A DNA stretch of 64,000 nucleotides from Paenibacillus terricola (GTDB taxonomy: Bacteria > Bacillota > Bacilli > Paenibacillales > Paenibacillaceae), in assembly GCF_014779765.1 (NCBI RefSeq), contig NZ_JACXZA010000001.1:868001-932000 (forward strand), given 5' to 3'. Below, in pieces: positions 61,054 through 64,000 of the stretch. Below the pieces are notes generated by a model. The model was given only the letters and a program-made list of their open reading frames with translations, was not told the origin of the DNA and made no database searches. The stretch's first letter is position 1. The number at the start of each line of letters is the position of its first letter. Position numbers and translations under genes: made by a program.

Positions 61054-61872
61054 GCCGTATAGGGAGGTAGCGACTTTGCTAGCATCCTCTTTATACTTGG
61101 CGTGCGTCGTACGTATAAGGCGGTTAAACATGCCGTCGCAGTCCAGATTAAGCAGTTCCAGTGCCTTCGCTGTAATCCCGCCAGGCACGGCGACACGCTC
61201 TTGAATCTGCTCTGGCGTCATGCTCCCTTCTGTCAGCAAACGACCTGTGCCGAGCAGCATTGCGCTCGCGACAGCTAGTGCATCTTCATAGCTGATGCCG
61301 GTTTCTTCAACGGCTGCCTCGACGAAGCGCTGGAGGAAGAAGGCGAAAAATGCCGGTCCGCAGCTCGAAAGGTCAGACACAATTCGTGTGTATTGCTCGT
61401 CGATGCGGATTGGTTCGCTGATATGGCGAAGAAGCTGCTCGAGACGCTCGCGATCATTGTCAGTCACACGGCTTCCATACATACAGAGCGTAGCTCCGCT
61501 GCCGACATGGTTAGTGATGCTCGGAATGACTTTGGCCGCTTTGCATGGCAGCCAGTCTTCCAGCTGCGCCAGCATGACCGGACTCGTAATCGACACGACA
61601 AGCTGATTCGGACGGAGGATCTCGCGAAGATCGGCGAGCACGGAATGGAACTCATGTGGTTTGATGCACAAGAAGACGATATCTCGTCCTAGTGCTGCAT
61701 CTGCATTCGTACTTTTAACCCGTAAGCCTGGATATTGAATAGCCAAACTTTCGACCTTGGCAATTGTCCGATTGCTCGCCGCGATCTGTGATGGCTTGAG
61801 CGCGCCCGATGTGATGAATGCGCCGATGAGCAGGCTGCCCATGCTGCCTGTGCCGATAAACCCGACATTCAT
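61033..61872 (-). CDS. comER: ComER, pyrroline-5-carboxylate reductase-like late competence protein
   Basis: A 279-residue Rossmann protein of the ProC superfamily: VGFIGTGSMGSLLIGAF at the N-terminus, FLCIKPHEF in the middle and a C-terminal VAVPGGITAKALELL. In Bacillus, comER lies divergent from comEA and is linked to sporulation and biofilm control; the same arrangement is seen here. AAGGGAGGGGTACC precedes the ATG. No biochemical activity is firmly assigned. Confidence 0.9.
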   Translation of the reverse strand: MNVGFIGTGSMGSLLIGAFITSGALKPSQIAASNRTIAKVESLAIQYPGLRVKSTNADAALGRDIVFLCIKPHEFHSVLADLREILRPNQLVVSITSPVMLAQLEDWLPCKAAKVIPSITNHVGSGATLCMYGSRVTDNDRERLEQLLRHISEPIRIDEQYTRIVSDLSSCGPAFFAFFLQRFVEAAVEETGISYEDALAVASAMLLGTGRLLTEGSMTPEQIQERVAVPGGITAKALELLNLDCDGMFNRLIRTTHAKYKEDASKVATSLYGEEVNGQ

Positions 61873-62015
61873 CGGTACCCCTCCCTTGCAACTGTGATCA
61901 AGCGTTAGGCGGCAAGACCCGTTTATGCTCTTACTACTGTATGCAGGAGAGCGTGGCCAGCATGACGGCTATTTTATAACTGCGATTAGGAGAAAATGAA
62001 ATGGAGGTTAAAGCG

Positions 62016-62606
62016 ATGTTTGCTCGATCGGAATCCTCGCGTCACTCGCATCCGGTGCGCCTAGCTATCTTGATTGGTTGTATTGGAGCATTGCTTGCTG
62101 GATTTGGTGTTTATCGGATGAAGCAGGGGACACAAGACAGCTGGCAGCCATTGAATGAGAGTCTTAACGCGTTGCTGACGGAGGAAGCATCGGGATCGCC
62201 AGCAAGAGCAACGGCTGCGCCTGTTGATGCGGCAATCCCAAGCGCGAAACCCAACGGAGCAGATGCTTCTCAACAAGCGGGAAACAATAGTGTCGCAACT
62301 ATTGCTGTTTCACAGACTGCTCCTAATGCCAGTTTACCTGAAACAGCACAACCACCTTCAGCTCCAGCTGCCGAAGAGTCAAGCGCCGTCGTGAGCGCCG
62401 CTCCCGATGGGCGCATCGACATCAATCACGCCACTGCTCAGCAATTAGACGAGCTGCCGGGCATCGGACCGGCGAAGGCTGCGGCAATCGTTGCCGATCG
62501 TGAGGCGAACGGCCCTTTCCGGTCGGTTGATGATTTGGACCGTGTGAAAGGCATCGGAGCGAAGATGATCGAGAAGCTGCGCGCCTCTGTTGTAGCTCTT
62601 CCATAA
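62016..62606 (+). CDS. comEA: ComEA-like competence DNA receptor
   Basis: A 196-residue membrane-anchored DNA receptor. One N-terminal membrane segment (about 15-33) is followed by a long low-complexity Ala/Pro/Ser linker and a C-terminal double helix-hairpin-helix (DINHATAQQLDELPGIGPA, then LDRVKGIGAKMIEKL). ATG 62016 has GGAGG 8 bases upstream; ATG 62001 contains the ribosome site. The usual SLBB-like domain between anchor and DNA-binding part appears replaced by the linker. It heads comEA-comEB-comEC, divergent from comER. Confidence 0.9.
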   Translation: MFARSESSRHSHPVRLAILIGCIGALLAGFGVYRMKQGTQDSWQPLNESLNALLTEEASGSPARATAAPVDAAIPSAKPNGADASQQAGNNSVATIAVSQTAPNASLPETAQPPSAPAAEESSAVVSAAPDGRIDINHATAQQLDELPGIGPAKAAAIVADREANGPFRSVDDLDRVKGIGAKMIEKLRASVVALP

Positions 62607-62684
62607 ATATGCGACAATAAACGGTAACATCAGTTGCATCGGCTCCTAGGGAGAGCGAGGCTGCAAGGAAAGGACGATATACGA

Positions 62685-63215
62685 ATGACACAAGCTAATC
62701 AAGATGCATCCCGTAAGGACTGGGATACGTATTTCATGGATATCGCTTATATGGTTGCTACAAGATCCCGCTGCAATCGGCGGCATGTCGGCGCGGTGCT
62801 CGTGCAAGGGAAGAAGCTGTTAGGGACGGCTTACAACGGCGCCCCAATGGGTGTAGAAGATTGTCTGGAAGCCGGTTGTATGATCGTCGAGGAATATGCG
62901 ATGGATATCGTGGACGGCGTAGAGGCAATGGTGAAGAAAGAGCGCTGCATCCGAACGATCCATGCAGAGCAAAATTTGTTATTATTCACTGACCGGAACG
63001 ATCGTGAAGGTTCAACCGTTTATGTAACCGATCAACCGTGCTGGACTTGCGCGAATATGCTCGCCAACAGCGGCATCCGCGAGATCGTGTTCCATCGGCC
63101 ATATCCGAAGGACAGCGAGAAGGTAGAGACTTTGATGCGGAGCAAAGGCATTATTTTTCGAACAATCGACCAATATGAACCGCCTGAGAAAACTTCTCGT
63201 TCGGTCATCTCATAA
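62685..63215 (+). CDS. comEB: dCMP deaminase ComEB
   Basis: A 176-residue zinc deaminase that turns dCMP into dUMP. The catalytic RTIHAEQN (His-Ala-Glu) and DQPCWTCANML (two Cys) motifs are intact; TRSRCNRRHVGAVLV and GTAYNGAPMG are typical. ATG 62685 is preceded by AAGGAAAGGA; the frame is open further upstream. It lies between comEA and comEC as in Bacillus; a role in competence itself is not established. Confidence 0.93.
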   Translation: MTQANQDASRKDWDTYFMDIAYMVATRSRCNRRHVGAVLVQGKKLLGTAYNGAPMGVEDCLEAGCMIVEEYAMDIVDGVEAMVKKERCIRTIHAEQNLLLFTDRNDREGSTVYVTDQPCWTCANMLANSGIREIVFHRPYPKDSEKVETLMRSKGIIFRTIDQYEPPEKTSRSVIS

Positions 63216-63233
63216 CGAAACTAACAGAGGAAG

Positions 63234-63283
63234 AACCTCTCGTGCACTCCTTCACATAAGGGATGTACGAGAGGTTTTTTTTG
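63234..63283 (+). terminator. terminator-like hairpin between comEB and comEC
   Basis: AACCTCTCGTGCA pairs with TGTACGAGAGGTT (one mismatch region), followed by eight T. As comEC continues downstream, some read-through or a separate promoter for comEC is needed. Confidence 0.75.
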
Positions 63284-63309
63284 TGTCTTGCGGACAAGGA
63301 GGATGGCAC

Positions 63310-64000
63310 TTGATCAATCGGAGAATAATCGTCTGGCTCGCTGTATGCTGGACACTCGGCATAGCTGTCACAAGCCAGCCGTTGCTCGTAAAGTGGCTGC
63401 TGAGTGGAGGACTTATTCTCATGCTAACAGCAGCCGTATTGATGAAAGAGTCAACCAGCCGCGCAGCGGTGTTGTGTTTAGCTGTATGCTGCGCCGGAAG
63501 CGCGTGGGCAGCATGGTCGGATTATCGAGGGGCAACTGGTTTGCCTGATCTGTTGAAGACGGCACAAAGCAGCTATCCGCCTGTTACATTCGAAGTAGAG
63601 GTGGAAGGGATGATCCTATCTCCTATTCAGGTGGATGGAGACAGTGTGCAATTCCAGCTTCAAGCTGCATCGATACTAGTGAATGCCGAAACAACACCGA
63701 GAATCATAAATGAGAGTATACAGGTGCAATTAAAGCTGCTGACTGAAGAAGAGCAGCGGAAGGCGTATACTTGGCGGCGCGGCGAGCATATGCAGGTGAG
63801 AGGGGTGCTCGAACGGCCCTCTGGTCCTTCGAACGAAGGTGGATTTAATTATCGCTCCTATTTGCAGTCGACGAATCACATCTATTGGCTGCTGCGTGTC
63901 AAGGGGGCTGAACAAGCTTCTGTGTCACCGGGTGCACCCTATACGATAGCGGCAATGCTAGGACATATGGATGCAATCCGAAGCTGGCTCGGATCCAAGA
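63310..64000 (+). CDS. comEC: ComEC competence DNA channel protein (5' part)
   Basis: The first 230 codons of the DNA uptake channel. TTG 63310 has a strong AAGGAGG 7 bases upstream. The visible part has N-terminal membrane segments (IIVWLAVCWTLGIAV, LLSGGLILMLTAAVLM), a strand-rich DUF4131 domain, and the NEGGFNYRSYLQS segment typical of ComEC. The membrane-channel and metallo-hydrolase domains lie beyond the window edge. It follows comEB after a hairpin. The frame is open to the last base. Confidence 0.9.
   Translation, partial: MINRRIIVWLAVCWTLGIAVTSQPLLVKWLLSGGLILMLTAAVLMKESTSRAAVLCLAVCCAGSAWAAWSDYRGATGLPDLLKTAQSSYPPVTFEVEVEGMILSPIQVDGDSVQFQLQAASILVNAETTPRIINESIQVQLKLLTEEEQRKAYTWRRGEHMQVRGVLERPSGPSNEGGFNYRSYLQSTNHIYWLLRVKGAEQASVSPGAPYTIAAMLGHMDAIRSWLGSK

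Noticed and set aside
1-64000. CRISPR arrays, tRNA or rRNA genes, transposases, prophage genes, toxin-antitoxin or restriction systems
   Set aside because: None was seen when reading the intergenic regions and the reliable genes; short or divergent tRNA genes could still have been missed by eye.

Overview
The window looks like a chromosomal segment of a spore-forming, mid-GC member of the Paenibacillaceae (Paenibacillus or Cohnella-like). The reasons are a SpoVAC-AD-AE set, a SleB-type cortex hydrolase, the Bacillales gene order yqeG-yqeH-aroE-yhbY-nadD-yqeK-rsfS-yqeM with comER/comEA-comEB-comEC, a leucine T-box in front of leuS, YesM/YesN-type two-component control of a sugar ABC transporter, and Gram-positive ribosome binding sites with frequent TTG and GTG starts. 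The genus is inference; no rRNA gene is present.

Layout. 1-2.0 kb: a haem-b/ferric-reductase-like membrane protein and a convergent secreted alkaline phosphatase. 2.0-2.4 kb: an unexplained, apparently frameshifted reading frame on the minus strand. 2.5-10.8 kb: one giant gene for a cyclic beta-1,2-glucan synthase (GT84 plus glycoamylase plus GH94). 11-13.5 kb: a TIGR02206 membrane protein, SleB and a 3-hydroxyisobutyrate dehydrogenase-like enzyme. 13.8-19.2 kb: a complete peptide ABC importer (binding lipoprotein, two permeases, two ATPases) with a cre-like site and tandem hairpins. 19.3-21.2 kb: an unknown protein and a PQQ-type beta-propeller protein. 21.4-28.0 kb: a CUT1 sugar ABC transporter divergent from its likely YesM/YesN regulators, with a perfect-consensus cre site between them. 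28.2-30.7 kb: molybdenum cofactor genes mobA-moeA-mobB. 30.7-43.8 kb: accessory genes, including two membrane proteins, a HhH/GNAT/AlkD-like coupled trio, a radical SAM protein with ChrA, four GNAT acetyltransferases in all, an APH-type kinase, a cluster around the lipid II flippase Amj, an EamA exporter and an isolated HisA of the eukaryotic (HIS6) type. 43.9-46.2 kb: small ORFs and spoVAC-AD-AE. 46.4-50.9 kb: MoxR-DUF58-transglutaminase. 51-57 kb: the yqeG-yqeM housekeeping cluster, with a cvfB-like gene inserted. 57.2-64 kb: a structured intergenic element, a Cys-rich small protein, T-box-leuS, comER and comEA-comEB-comEC (comEC runs off the end).

How they work together. Peptide and sugar uptake are each built as a binding-protein ABC operon with a hairpin after the binding-protein gene. 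The yqe cluster combines ribosome assembly (YqeH, YhbY, RsfS), NAD synthesis (NadD) and aromatic amino acid synthesis (AroE), and leads into DNA-uptake genes, as in Bacillus. SpoVA and SleB serve spore dipicolinate traffic and germination.

I did not find a CRISPR array, prophage, transposase, tRNA or rRNA gene, or an obvious new defence system. The least expected items are the eukaryotic-type HisA, the broken minus-strand frame at 2.0-2.4 kb, a long hairpin at 36.75 kb and the structured element at 57.3-57.5 kb.
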